Shown piece after piece: positions 7,354 through 15,948 of a stretch of DNA of 64,000 nucleotides; positions within the stretch are counted from its first letter, which is position 1, and each line of letters begins with the position of its first letter. The stretch comes from Caulobacter sp. NIBR2454 (GTDB taxonomy: Bacteria; Pseudomonadota; Alphaproteobacteria; Caulobacterales; Caulobacteraceae). Location of the stretch: the NCBI RefSeq assembly GCF_027474405.1, contig NZ_CP114871.1:1559001-1623000 (forward strand). The letters are read 5' to 3'. A program made the position numbers and the translations under genes. Under the pieces are notes generated by a model. It did not search any database. It was not told the DNA's origin and saw only the letters and a program-made list of their open reading frames with translations.

Positions 7354-8817
7354 ATGAAAAGGGAAGATGCCGACCTGACCAAAGCCGCCCTCACTGAGGA
7401 AGAAGCGACCCGCCAGGGCATCGCCATTCCTGAGCCAGACGTCGCCGAGGATCTCGAAGACCTCGCCCTCGGCGACGACTACGCTCTCAATCCCGAATAC
7501 GTCGAAATGGTCATCGACGCCGCCGACCGCGGCGACGGTGAACGCCTGCGCGAGCTTGTCGGGGCCCTGCACCCCGCCGATATCGCCGACCTGATGGGCT
7601 TTTTGACCGCCGACTACCGCGAGGAGGTGATTCCCCACCTCGCCCCCGAATCGCTGGCCGAGGTGATCTCCGAGCTGGAGGACAACCTGCGCGAGGAGGT
7701 GCTGGACGCCACCCCCTCCCACACTCTGGCCCGGGCGCTGGAAGAGCTCGATTCGGACGACGCCGCCGACGTGGTCGACGACCTCGAGGACGACAAGCGC
7801 GAGCAGGTCCTCGCCGCCATGGACGAAAGCGACCGCGCGGCCATCGAGAACACCCTGTCCTACGAGGACGAGACCGCTGGCCGCCTGATGCAGCGCGAGG
7901 TGCTGGCCGCCCCGCAATTCTGGACCGTCGGCCACACCATCGACCACATCCGCGCCGCCGGCGACGAACTGCCCGAGCTGTTCTTCGACATCTACGTGAT
8001 CGACCCGTCCTACAAGCCGGTCGGCGCCATTCCCGCCAGCACCCTGCTGCGCGCCCAGCGCGAGACCAGCCTGGTCGAGATCATGGAGGCGGTGACCGAG
8101 ATCACCACCGGCATGGACCAGGAAGAGGTCGCCTACATCTTCGACAAGTACCACCTGATCAGCGCCCCCGTGGTCGATCCCGGCGGCCGTCTGGTGGGTC
8201 AGATCACCGTCGACGATATCGTCGGCGTCATCCAGGAAGAGAGCGAGGAGGACATCCTCGCCCTGGCTGGCGTGGGCGACGCGGGCCGGGACGCGGGCGT
8301 GCTGGACGCCGCCCGCTCACGTCTGCCGTGGCTGGTGGTCAACACCATCACCGCCGCCCTGGCCGCCAGCGTCATCGGCGCCTTCCAGGCCGAGATCGGC
8401 AAGCTCGTCACCCTGGCCATACTGATGCCCGTGGTCGCCTCACTGGGCGGCAATGCGGGCACCCAGACCCTGGCCGTGGCCGTCCGCGCCCTGGCCAGCC
8501 GCGAGCTGAACGCCGCCAACGCCCTGCGCATCGTCATCCGCGAGATGACGGTGGGTCTCATCAACGGCTTCGCCCTGGCCGCGATCATGGCGCTCGCCGT
8601 GTTCGCCGTGTTCCACGACGGGCTGCTGTGCCTGACCATCGCGCTCGCCCTGATCATCAACCTGTTCATGGCGTCCCTGGCGGGCATCCTGGTGCCCTTG
8701 GCCCTGGACCGGCTGGGCAGGGATCCGGCGGTGTCTTCGTCGGTCTTCGTCACCTTCGTGACCGACTTCATGGGCTTCCTGTCGTTCCTTGGCCTCGCCG
8801 CGATCATTCTCCTGTAG
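7354..8817 (+). CDS. mgtE: MgtE-type magnesium transporter
   Basis: A 487-residue divalent-cation channel of the inner membrane. An acidic N-terminal superhelical domain (about 40-160: LHPADIADLMGFL, followed by DDAADVVDDLEDDKREQVL) leads to two CBS domains (about 170-290). A C-terminal membrane domain of about five helices follows, starting LPWLVVNTITAALAASVIGAF. The conserved SLGGNAGTQTLAVAVRALA segment lines the pore. In known homologues the N-terminal and CBS domains sense cytoplasmic magnesium and close the channel. The ATG at 7354 has an ideal AGGAGG upstream. It follows tRNA-Leu by 57 bases; no riboswitch is evident in that gap. Confidence 0.96.
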   Translation: MKREDADLTKAALTEEEATRQGIAIPEPDVAEDLEDLALGDDYALNPEYVEMVIDAADRGDGERLRELVGALHPADIADLMGFLTADYREEVIPHLAPESLAEVISELEDNLREEVLDATPSHTLARALEELDSDDAADVVDDLEDDKREQVLAAMDESDRAAIENTLSYEDETAGRLMQREVLAAPQFWTVGHTIDHIRAAGDELPELFFDIYVIDPSYKPVGAIPASTLLRAQRETSLVEIMEAVTEITTGMDQEEVAYIFDKYHLISAPVVDPGGRLVGQITVDDIVGVIQEESEEDILALAGVGDAGRDAGVLDAARSRLPWLVVNTITAALAASVIGAFQAEIGKLVTLAILMPVVASLGGNAGTQTLAVAVRALASRELNAANALRIVIREMTVGLINGFALAAIMALAVFAVFHDGLLCLTIALALIINLFMASLAGILVPLALDRLGRDPAVSSSVFVTFVTDFMGFLSFLGLAAIILL

Positions 8818-8901
8818 GTTCAGGGGCTTCCAAGGCCCGGTTCTTGCGTTGATGACACGAAAGAAACCGGCGCCTGTGCCAAACTGGATCAAATTCACCG
8901 G

Positions 8902-10323
8902 ATGAAACCGCGTCATCAGGTCTCCCGAACCGCCATCGATCTCATCAAGAGATTCGAGGGCTACCGTCAGAAGGCGGCCCAGCTGCCCGACGGGCGCTGG
9001 ACGATCGGCTATGGACACACCCTGACCGCCCGTGAAGGCGCCCAGGTCTCGGAACAGGACGCCGAAGCCCTGCTCATGTACGACCTGATCGCGGTCGCCC
9101 ATGTGCTGAACGAGCAGATTTTCACGCCGCTCAACCAGAACCAGTTCGACGCCCTGGCGTGTTTCGCCTTCAACATCGGCTCCGACGCCTTCCGTCGTTC
9201 CGCTGTCCTGCGCCGCATCAACGAAGGCGCGATGATCCAGGCCGCCTGCGCCATGGAGCTGTGGCGCAAGGCCGACTTCGAGGGCGAGCGGATCGTCATC
9301 GACGCCCTGGTCCGCCGCCGCGCCGCCGAAAAGACCCTGTTCCTGACCCCGGAAGGCGACAGGTGGGTGGCCGCGCCGTCGCCGCTGCTGCAGCCCAAGG
9401 TCGACTACGACGCCAGCCTCACCATCCCCCTGCAGACGCCCACGGCGGTGACGGCGACCTACCGGGAAGGCAAGGCCCGCGTCGAACGCGATGCGGTCCA
9501 AGCTCCGGCCGCCGGCGTGGAGCCCGAGCGCCCCAGCGCCAGCGAGCAGGCCGCGGAAGGTGTCGGCGCCCGCCTGTCGGCCATCTTCGCCGATGAAATC
9601 CCGCCCGCGCCCGAGCCGGCGATCGAGCCTGAACCCCGCCCGGAATTCGCCGTCGAACCCGACGTTCCTGCGGAGCCTGAGCGAAGGCCGTTCCTCTGGG
9701 CGCCTGAGCCCGCCAACGAATCGCCGGCGCCGGCCGACGAGCCAGCGCCGATTCTCGTGCCCGCCGAACACGACGCCCTGGATCGCCAGGCCCCTCCGGT
9801 CGAGGACGCGTCACACGAACCGGTCTTCGCCCTCCCCGGGGTGTCCTTCTTCGATCCGCGCCTGCACGACGAACCGGACCAGCAGGCCGCCGCCGCCCTG
9901 ACTCCCGAGGGCGAGGACGCCCAGGTCGAGGTCGCGGCGCCCCATGCCTTCGACCCTGTCGAACCGGTGGCCTATGCCGAACCTTCGCCCCGCATTGTCA
10001 AGGTGGACGCCTTGGCCGCCTCTGAGGAAGAGGACCAGGGCGCCTTCTCCTGGATCACGCCGCAAAGCCGTCGTCGTCGCGCCGCCAAGGGGCAGGGCGC
10101 GGGGCTGGTGGCTCCGGTTGTCGCCGCCGCGGTCGGCGTCGGCGTTTTCGCCGTCAGCCAGATGCTGGCGCCCAACGCCGCGCCCGACGCCAACGGCTCG
10201 CCGCCGTTGGGTCTGATGATCATCTGGGGCCTGGGCGTGGTTGGCATAGCTTTGATCGGTTGGGGCGCTTATCGCCTGCTTCTGCTGCTCGCGGGAGGCG
10301 AGGAAGGCTCTGACAAGGCATGA
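8902..10323 (+). CDS. GH24 (T4-type) muramidase with acidic linker and C-terminal membrane hairpin
   Basis: 473 residues in three parts. Residues 8-155 are a phage-type lysozyme domain: RFEGYR with the catalytic glutamate E19, then DGRWTIGYGH, NQFDALACFAFNIG, and LVRRRAAEKTLFL. Residues 160-380 form a proline/glutamate-rich linker of low complexity. Two hydrophobic segments follow (about 390-412 and 428-458), ending in a short cytoplasmic-type tail. There is no N-terminal signal peptide, so the topology is puzzling: the catalytic domain should stay in the cytoplasm unless it is exported by another route. No phage genes flank it, so it looks domesticated. It is followed by isovaleryl-CoA dehydrogenase after 31 bases. 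Confidence 0.85.
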   Translation: MKPRHQVSRTAIDLIKRFEGYRQKAAQLPDGRWTIGYGHTLTAREGAQVSEQDAEALLMYDLIAVAHVLNEQIFTPLNQNQFDALACFAFNIGSDAFRRSAVLRRINEGAMIQAACAMELWRKADFEGERIVIDALVRRRAAEKTLFLTPEGDRWVAAPSPLLQPKVDYDASLTIPLQTPTAVTATYREGKARVERDAVQAPAAGVEPERPSASEQAAEGVGARLSAIFADEIPPAPEPAIEPEPRPEFAVEPDVPAEPERRPFLWAPEPANESPAPADEPAPILVPAEHDALDRQAPPVEDASHEPVFALPGVSFFDPRLHDEPDQQAAAALTPEGEDAQVEVAAPHAFDPVEPVAYAEPSPRIVKVDALAASEEEDQGAFSWITPQSRRRRAAKGQGAGLVAPVVAAAVGVGVFAVSQMLAPNAAPDANGSPPLGLMIIWGLGVVGIALIGWGAYRLLLLLAGGEEGSDKA

Positions 10324-10354
10324 TCTTGCGCGAGGCTCGTGATATCCGGGTCGC

Positions 10355-11515
10355 ATGACCCCGAACAACAGCCTCGCCCTCGATTTCGCTCTCGGTGAGA
10401 CCGCCGACGCGATCCGTGAAACCACCGCCCGCTTCGCGGCCGACAAGATCGCGCCCCTCGCGGCGAAGATCGACGAGACCAACACCTTCCCGCGCGAGCT
10501 GTGGCCGCAGATGGGTGAATTGGGCCTGCACGGCATCACGGTGGACGAGGCCGACGGCGGCCTGGGCCTGGGCTACCTCGAACATGTGGTGGCCATGGAG
10601 GAGGTGTCCCGCGCCTCCGCCAGCGTGGGTCTCAGCTACGGCGCGCACTCGAACCTGTGCGTCAATCAGATCCGCCGTTGGGCGACGCCCGAGCAGAAGG
10701 CGCGCTACCTGCCCAAGCTGATCAGCGGCGAACACGTCGGCTCCCTGGCCATGAGCGAGGCCGGCGCGGGCTCGGACGTCGTCTCGATGAAGCTCAAGGC
10801 CGAGAAGGTCGGCGATCGCTACATCCTCAACGGCACGAAGTTCTGGATCACCAATGCGCCCCACGCCGACACCCTGGTCGTCTACGCCAAGACGGGCGAA
10901 GGCAGTGGCGGCATCACCGCCTTCCTGATCGAAAAGGGCTTCAAGGGTTTCAGCGTCTCCAAGAAGCTCGACAAGATGGGCATGCGCGGTTCGGACACCG
11001 CCGAGCTGGTCTTCGAGGACTGCGAAGTCCCCGAAGAGAACGTCATGGGTCCTGTCGGCGGCGGTGTCGGCGTGCTGATGAGCGGCCTCGACTATGAGCG
11101 TGCGGTGCTGTCGGCCGGCCCGCTGGGCATCATGCAGGCCTGCATGGACGTGGTTTTGCCCTACGTCCGCGACCGCAAGCAGTTCGGCAAGGCCATCGGC
11201 TCGTTCCAGCTGATGCAGGCCAAGGTCGCCGACATGTACGTGGCCCTGAGTTCGGCCCGCGCCTACGTCTACGCCGTGGCCCGCGCCTGTGACGCCGGCA
11301 AGACCACACGCTACGACGCGGCCGGCGCCATCCTGCTGGCCTCCGAGAACGCCGTGAAGGTCAGCCTGGAGGCCGTCCAGGCTCTCGGCGGCGCCGGCTA
11401 TACCAGGGAGTGGCCGGTGGAACGCCTGGTCCGCGACGCCAAGCTGTACGACATCGGCGCCGGCACCAACGAAATCCGCCGCTTCCTCATCGGCCGCGAG
11501 CTGATCGGGGCCTAA
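10355..11515 (+). CDS. ivd: isovaleryl-CoA dehydrogenase
   Basis: Oxidises isovaleryl-CoA to 3-methylcrotonyl-CoA in leucine breakdown. The 386-residue protein has [15 protein letters not shown] and [17 protein letters not shown] for flavin binding, [32 protein letters not shown], and the C-terminal [18 protein letters not shown]. The catalytic base is placed as in isovaleryl-CoA dehydrogenase, at E248 in [11 protein letters not shown]. Most other acyl-CoA dehydrogenases instead use a glutamate near the C-terminus, so the call is more specific than family level. The genes for methylcrotonyl-CoA carboxylase usually found beside it are absent here. Confidence 0.9.
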   Translation: MTPNNSLALDFALGETADAIRETTARFAADKIAPLAAKIDETNTFPRELWPQMGELGLHGITVDEADGGLGLGYLEHVVAMEEVSRASASVGLSYGAHSNLCVNQIRRWATPEQKARYLPKLISGEHVGSLAMSEAGAGSDVVSMKLKAEKVGDRYILNGTKFWITNAPHADTLVVYAKTGEGSGGITAFLIEKGFKGFSVSKKLDKMGMRGSDTAELVFEDCEVPEENVMGPVGGGVGVLMSGLDYERAVLSAGPLGIMQACMDVVLPYVRDRKQFGKAIGSFQLMQAKVADMYVALSSARAYVYAVARACDAGKTTRYDAAGAILLASENAVKVSLEAVQALGGAGYTREWPVERLVRDAKLYDIGAGTNEIRRFLIGRELIGA

Positions 11516-11566
11516 AGGCGAGACTCTGGAGACCGATACTCTGGAGACACTCGGACCCTTGAGGGA

Positions 11567-11589
11567 GACAGGCGGGACACCCGTCTGTC
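11567..11589. repeat. hairpin downstream of ivd; the rest of 11516-11951 has no supported gene
   Basis: GACAGGCGGG-ACA-CCCGTCTGTC forms a ten-base stem with one G-T pair. No T run follows, so termination is uncertain. The remaining 360 bases up to 11951 hold only weak open frames (for example 11617-11973) with low-complexity, arginine-rich translations and no ribosome-binding site. I see no promoter or RNA that I can support. Confidence 0.45.
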
Positions 11590-11951
11590 CGCCCCCTTCC
11601 GCGGCGGCCGTATCATGTGGCCATGACCCCCGCTTTCTCGCATTCCAGACGCCTAGGCCGCCTCGCGCTGGGTGCGCGCACCCCCGTCGGCGCGCCAGCT
11701 ATCCTCGCCCGGACGCAGCCGGGAAGGGCGTTTTACGCCGTCGAGGCGCAGTGGAGACTTCGCAGCGCATTTACATTCGCATCGGGTGCGCCTAGACGCT
11801 CCAGCCTTTGTGACAAGTATGTGACGATTGGGGCTCGACGGTTGATCAGGAAACTTCCCCCGCGCGCGCAGATGGAATCGCGCGCAAGCTGCGGTCAGTA
11901 TCCGCCTCGCTCCATCTTCTGGGCCATGGCGGAAACGACGCTCAAAGGGCA

Positions 11952-12092
11952 ATGGGGATCATCGCCGTGCTGATATACTCGTATGGCGTGATGCAAGGTG
12001 TTTTCCATCTCCTGTTCGGGGTGATGAACATGCCGACTGTAGGTCTGATCGGCGACGGCTTCGCCCCGCTCTGTAGGCCTTTCCCGGCATGA
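11952..12092 (+). CDS. putative small membrane peptide upstream of the NUDIX gene
   Basis: An open frame of 46 residues starting MGIIAVLIYSYGVMQGVF. It continues with a hydrophobic stretch to about residue 36 (one or two possible membrane segments). AAAGGG lies a few bases before the ATG. Its TGA (12090-12092) overlaps the ATG of the NUDIX gene (12089-12091) as ATGA, the usual arrangement for translational coupling. I do not recognise a family. Support is limited to the hydrophobic composition, the ribosome-binding site and the coupling; a chance frame is possible. Confidence 0.4.
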   Translation: MGIIAVLIYSYGVMQGVFHLLFGVMNMPTVGLIGDGFAPLCRPFPA

Positions 12093-12538
12093 AGCAGCAG
12101 GTCATGCTGGACGACGACGGGCAGGAGGTGAGCCAGCAGTACGGCGCCCTGCCGTTCCGCCTGCGCGATGGGCTGGAAATCCTGCTGATCACGTCCCGAG
12201 AAACCCAGCGCTGGGTGATCCCCAAGGGCTGGCCGATGGAGCGCAAGACGCCTGCCGGGGCCGCGGCCACCGAGGCCTGGGAAGAGGCTGGCGTGAAGGG
12301 CGAGGTCAGCGAGACCTCTATCGGCGCCTATCGGTACGACAAGGTGCTCAGGAAGAGCGAGGTCCTGCGGTGCCGCGTGGACGTCTTCCCGCTCCGCGTC
12401 CTGGTCCAGACCATCGCCTGGCCGGAAAGCGACCAGCGCACCGTTCGCTGGACGAACCCCGAAGATGCGGCCGCCTCGGTCGCCGAGCCCGAGCTGGCCC
12501 AGCTTATCCGCGACTTCGCCGCTGGATATAAGCTCTAG
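12089..12538 (+). CDS. NUDIX hydrolase
   Basis: A 149-residue protein with a diphosphohydrolase-type NUDIX fold (QRWVIPKGWPMER, then GAAATEAWEEAGVKGE, then RCRVDVFPL). It resembles the short diphosphoinositol-polyphosphate or Ap4A hydrolase group common in alphaproteobacteria. The metal-binding glutamates E65/E66 are kept, but the arginine of the usual REUxEE core is a threonine (T61), which is unusual. Substrate unknown. The start overlaps a possible 46-residue frame; the stop overlaps the stop of the opposite gene in CTAG (12535-12538). Confidence 0.85.
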   Translation: MKQQVMLDDDGQEVSQQYGALPFRLRDGLEILLITSRETQRWVIPKGWPMERKTPAGAAATEAWEEAGVKGEVSETSIGAYRYDKVLRKSEVLRCRVDVFPLRVLVQTIAWPESDQRTVRWTNPEDAAASVAEPELAQLIRDFAAGYKL

Positions 12539-12867
12539 GCGCAGAGACGGGCCGGCTCTTCCTCGAACAGGTCGAAATAGGCTTCCCAGGGCTCGGGTTG
12601 GCTGCGGCGCAGTTGGGCGTCGTCGATCACCCGGACCACCTGACCTTCACGCTCGTTCCAGACGACCGTGATGTCGGCCAGGCGGCCAGCGGCGCCGCCC
12701 ATGACCGTCAGCACGTCGGCCTGGCTCAGGCGCTGCGGGCTGATGCGCAGCTTGGTGCGGCCCACGCCCGCCGGCTCTGCCAGATCCGCGAAGGACAACA
12801 CCGCCGAGATCATGTCCGAGGACAGGGGCGAGGTAGTGAAGGGGCGCGAGGCGAAGAGGGCGGTCAT
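12535..12867 (-). CDS. hypothetical protein, divergent from the WYL regulator
   Basis: A 110-residue protein starting MTALFASRPFTTSPL. It has no membrane segment, signal peptide or cysteine cluster. The middle (GRTKLRISPQRLSQADVLTVMGGAAGRLADITVVW) looks like a compact alpha/beta fold, and the C-terminus is acidic and aromatic (EPWEAYFDLFEEEP). I do not recognise a family. The ATG at 12867 is preferred over the longer frame to 12969, because the latter would run into the regulator gene. It is separated by 80 bases from the WYL regulator and is its likely target. By position it may correspond to a DNA-damage-induced gene beside a DriD-like regulator (speculative). Confidence 0.65.
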   Translation of the reverse strand: MTALFASRPFTTSPLSSDMISAVLSFADLAEPAGVGRTKLRISPQRLSQADVLTVMGGAAGRLADITVVWNEREGQVVRVIDDAQLRRSQPEPWEAYFDLFEEEPARLCA

Positions 12868-12918
12868 GGCTTGCGATCCAGCTCTGCGTTGTTGCTGAGG
12901 ATGAATTTGAACGCGCAC

Positions 12919-12937
12919 TACGTCAGAAACGGTCGTA
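12919..12937. promoter_or_regulatory. imperfect palindrome between WYL regulator and divergent gene; candidate operator
   Basis: TACGTCAGAAACGGTCGTA is a 19-base imperfect dyad (six of nine positions match) in the 80-base divergent intergenic region. It lies 52 bases upstream of the small gene and 10 bases before the regulator start. Placement suits an activator site for the small gene and possible autoregulation. The assignment is inference. Confidence 0.4.
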
Positions 12938-12947
12938 TGATCCTGGG

Positions 12948-13928
12948 ATGCGTCACGACAAGGCAGCACTACTCCTCGACCTCGCGCGCCGGCTTGCAGG
13001 ATCCGCCGAAGGTTTGACCCTGGACGAGATGGCGGATGTGCTGGAGGTCAGCCGCCGCACGGCCGAGCGCATGCGCGACGCCGTCTGGGCGGTGTTTCCG
13101 CAGATGGAGGCGGTGGACGACCCGCCCACCAAACGCTTCCGCATCCCGTCTGGCCTCGACGGCCTGTTCCAGGGCCCGACCGCGGACGAGATGGTCGCCC
13201 TGCGAACCGCCGCCGACTCGTTGAAGACCTCCGGCGCCGCCGCCCGCGCCGAGGCGCTGTACGGCCTGGAGCGTAAGCTGCTCGCCGCCATGCGCGCCCA
13301 GGCCCGCCGCCGCCTCGCGCCCGACATGGAGGCCCTGGTCCAGGCCGAAACCATCGCCGTCCATGCCGGGGCTCGCCCCATGGAGGACGCGGCGCTGCTG
13401 ACCGCGATCCGCACGGCGATCACCGGCCTGACCGCGCTGCGCTTCCAATACGACGGCGGCTCAAAGCCCGGCCGGGTGCGCGAGGTGACCCCCTTTGGGG
13501 TGATGTTCGGCCGCAGCAACTATCTGGTGGCGGGCGAGGGCAAGTCCACCGAGCCCCGCACCTGGCGCCTCGACAAGATCCGCGAGGTCGAGGTCCTGCC
13601 CCGTCACGCCGCGCCCCCGGAGGGCTTCTCCCTCCAGGCCTTCGCCGACCAGAGCTTCGGCATCTACCAGGGGGCGGTTGAGGACGTGGTCCTCCACATC
13701 ACGCCCCAGGGTGCTGAGGACGCTCTACGCTGGCGCTTTCACGCCAACCAGTCGGTGGAGAAGCAGGCCGACGGGTCAGTGGTGGTCGCCTTCCGCGCCA
13801 GCGGCATGCTGGAGCTGGCCTGGCACCTGTTCACCTGGGGCGACAAGGTCCGGATCGTGTCACCGCGATCGCTGAAGGAGATGATGGTCGCTGAGCTTGA
13901 GAAGGCTCTGGCCAACCACCGCGCCTAG
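12948..13928 (+). CDS. WYL-domain transcriptional regulator (HTH-WYL-WCX), DriD-like
   Basis: A 326-residue cytoplasmic regulator. The N-terminal winged helix-turn-helix spans about 1-60 (LTLDEMADVLEVSRRTAERMRDAV). A helical linker covers 65-140. The WYL domain (about 150-225) includes LRFQYDGG, VTPFGVMFGRSNYLVA and TWRLDKIREVEVL. The C-terminal WCX extension (235-320) contains VVLHITPQGAEDAL and VVVAFRASGMLELAWHLFTWG. WYL proteins sense nucleic acids or small ligands. In Caulobacter, DriD has this architecture and activates an SOS-independent DNA-damage response; whether this gene is its orthologue is my inference from architecture and length. It is divergent from a small unknown gene and shares a CTAG stop overlap with topoisomerase IB. 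Confidence 0.85.
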   Translation: MRHDKAALLLDLARRLAGSAEGLTLDEMADVLEVSRRTAERMRDAVWAVFPQMEAVDDPPTKRFRIPSGLDGLFQGPTADEMVALRTAADSLKTSGAAARAEALYGLERKLLAAMRAQARRRLAPDMEALVQAETIAVHAGARPMEDAALLTAIRTAITGLTALRFQYDGGSKPGRVREVTPFGVMFGRSNYLVAGEGKSTEPRTWRLDKIREVEVLPRHAAPPEGFSLQAFADQSFGIYQGAVEDVVLHITPQGAEDALRWRFHANQSVEKQADGSVVVAFRASGMLELAWHLFTWGDKVRIVSPRSLKEMMVAELEKALANHRA

Positions 13929-14950
13929 GCCGCCTCGATCAGCTTCAGCAGCTTCAGTTCCCGGTCACGCCGCTCTCCCGTCGGCTTGATGGCCAGGTCG
14001 CCGCGGGTGAAGGCGTCGAACACGGCTGGGTGGATGTAGCACTTGCGGCAGACGGCGGCGGTATTGCCCAGCACCCCCGCCACCGCCTTCACGCAAAGGT
14101 TCACGATCTGCTTGGTCTCGGTCTGGCTCGTTGGTTCAGGTTGCATGGAAAGGGCCTCGGCCATGGCCAGGGTCCCCGCCCAGGTCCGGAAGTCCTTGGC
14201 GGTGAAATCATCGCCCATGGCCTCGCGCAGGTAGGCGTTCACGTCCGCGGATTCGACCGGCCGGCGCTCGCCGTTCTCGTCTTCGTACTGGAACAGCCGC
14301 TGGCCGGGCAGGTCCTGGCAGGCGCGGACGATGCGGGCCAGGCGACGGTCCTGAAAGCCCGTCCGGTGCAGGACGCCGCTCTTGCCCCGGAACTCGAAGG
14401 TCGCGCCGGCCCCGGTCAGGGTCACGTGCCGGTCGCGCATGGTGGTGAGGCCAAAGCTCTTATTGGTCCGGGCATACTCGGCGTTGCCCACCCGGATGAG
14501 GGTCTGCTCCAACAGGCTGACCACGGCGGCCAGGACTTTCTCGCGAGGCAGGCCTCGCTTGGCCAGGTCCTCCTCCAGCCGCCGCCGCAGCTTGGGCAGG
14601 GCGCGGCCGAAGGCGATGGTGCGGCCGTACTTATGGTCGTCGCGGATGGAGCGCCAGTCGGCGTGGTAGCGGTATTGCTTGCGGCCCCGGGCGTCGCGGC
14701 CCACCGCCTGGATATGGCCGTCGGCGCGCGCGCAGATCCAGACCTCGGTCCAGGCCGGCGGGATGGCCAGTTTGTCGATGCGGTCGATAACGGCGGCGTC
14801 CTTGATCGCCCCGCCCTTGGCGTCGCGATAGGCGAAGCCCTTGGCGGTTTTGACCCGGCTAAGGCCGGGATCGCTGTCGTTGACATAGGTCAGGCCGGCC
14901 GCCTTGGCGAAGGCCTGCGGCGTGGTCGGCGTCTTCGCTTTACGAGGCAA
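13925..14950 (-). CDS. type IB DNA topoisomerase (poxvirus-like)
   Basis: A 341-residue enzyme that relaxes supercoils through a 3'-phosphotyrosine link. The N-terminal domain carries YRYHADWRSIRDDHKYGR. The catalytic domain contains LIRVGNAEYARTNKSFGLTT with the catalytic arginine region, HVTLTGAGATFEFRGKSG with the catalytic lysine region, and DFRTWAGT with the second arginine. The nucleophilic tyrosine is about Y305 in CRKCYIHPAV. Length and motifs match bacterial members of the viral-type family. The first in-frame start is TTG at 14950 with only a weak ribosome-binding site, so the true start may differ. Divergent to rlmJ. Confidence 0.93.
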   Translation of the reverse strand: MPRKAKTPTTPQAFAKAAGLTYVNDSDPGLSRVKTAKGFAYRDAKGGAIKDAAVIDRIDKLAIPPAWTEVWICARADGHIQAVGRDARGRKQYRYHADWRSIRDDHKYGRTIAFGRALPKLRRRLEEDLAKRGLPREKVLAAVVSLLEQTLIRVGNAEYARTNKSFGLTTMRDRHVTLTGAGATFEFRGKSGVLHRTGFQDRRLARIVRACQDLPGQRLFQYEDENGERRPVESADVNAYLREAMGDDFTAKDFRTWAGTLAMAEALSMQPEPTSQTETKQIVNLCVKAVAGVLGNTAAVCRKCYIHPAVFDAFTRGDLAIKPTGERRDRELKLLKLIEAA

Positions 14951-15018
14951 TGCAGGCGTCCATTTCGCCGGCGGAACGTGGTAGGCGAGGGGACAGTTCC
15001 GCTTCCAGGACCCGCGCC

Positions 15019-15843
15019 TTGAACTATCGTCACGCCTTCCACGCCGGCAACTTCGCCGACCTCGTCAAACACGGCGTCCTGACCGCCCTGATGAAGGCGC
15101 TGGCGGCCGAAGGCGGGCCGCTGACGGTGATCGACACCCATTCGGGCGCGGGGGCCTACGACCTGACCGGCGAGATGTCCCGGCGTTCCGGCGAAGCGGC
15201 GGCGGGGGTGTTCCGCCTGATGGCAGCCCAGGACAGTCCTCCGGCCTTCGACGCCCTCAAGGGGGCCGTGGCCGCGATGAACAAGGGCGGCGAAGTGGTG
15301 ATCTATCCGGGCTCGCCACTGCTCGTGGCCAAGGCCCTGCGCCCGGAAGATCGCTACTTCGCCTGCGAGTTGCGGCAGGACGATCACGAGACGCTGCGGG
15401 AGACCCTGAAGCCGTTTCGTATGGCCGAGGCGCTCAACACCGACGGATACGCCGCCGCCTTTGATAGGACACCGGGCAAGGGCCGCGCCTTCGTCCTGAT
15501 CGATCCGCCGTTCGAGCGCGGCGATGACTACCAGCAGATCGCTCGCTGCATCGGCTCGGTGCGCCGCAAAAACCCCGGTACGACGGCCGCGGCCTGGGTC
15601 CCGCTCAAGGACCTTGAAACGCTTGACCGTTTCCTGCGGGAGCTTGAGGACGAGGCGGACACCTCGCTGCTGGTGGCGGAGTCGCGGCTTCGGCCTCTCA
15701 ACGATCCGATGAAGATGAACGGCTGCGCCATGGTCATGGTCGGCGCTCCGGATGCCGTGGTCGAGCCGGCGATGGAAATCTGTCGCTGGGTGGCCGAGCG
15801 CCTGGGCGATGCGGGCGGGGAGGCCCGCATTTGGCGGACTTGA
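15019..15843 (+). CDS. rlmJ: 23S rRNA (adenine-2030-N6)-methyltransferase RlmJ
   Basis: SAM-dependent methylation of A2030 (E. coli numbering) in 23S rRNA. I place the start at the TTG at 15019 because RlmJ proteins begin with the block LNYRHAFHAGNFADLVKH. The ATG at 14950 would add a low-complexity tail and overlap the divergent topoisomerase gene. The 274-residue protein shows VIDTHSGAGAYDL (SAM-binding), YPGSPLLVAKALRPEDRYFACEL, and the catalytic motif FVLIDPPFERGDDY (DPPF), followed by the MNGCAMVMVGAPDA end. It stands alone and is followed by a 105-base gap. Confidence 0.94.
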   Translation: MNYRHAFHAGNFADLVKHGVLTALMKALAAEGGPLTVIDTHSGAGAYDLTGEMSRRSGEAAAGVFRLMAAQDSPPAFDALKGAVAAMNKGGEVVIYPGSPLLVAKALRPEDRYFACELRQDDHETLRETLKPFRMAEALNTDGYAAAFDRTPGKGRAFVLIDPPFERGDDYQQIARCIGSVRRKNPGTTAAAWVPLKDLETLDRFLRELEDEADTSLLVAESRLRPLNDPMKMNGCAMVMVGAPDAVVEPAMEICRWVAERLGDAGGEARIWRT

Positions 15844-15948
15844 GTTCCGTGCAAGTGTCACAGTCTTGAGCCTTTTCGCATTTGCTAACTGTGTTACGCT
15901 GCGCTGCAACACGCCCGATCCCCCACCAGAACTTCTGGAGATCCGTCG

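Noticed and set aside
11617..11973. 118-residue frame in the gap after ivd
   Set aside because: Arginine-rich, low-complexity translation, no ribosome-binding site and no recognisable fold. I left it as unexplained intergenic DNA.
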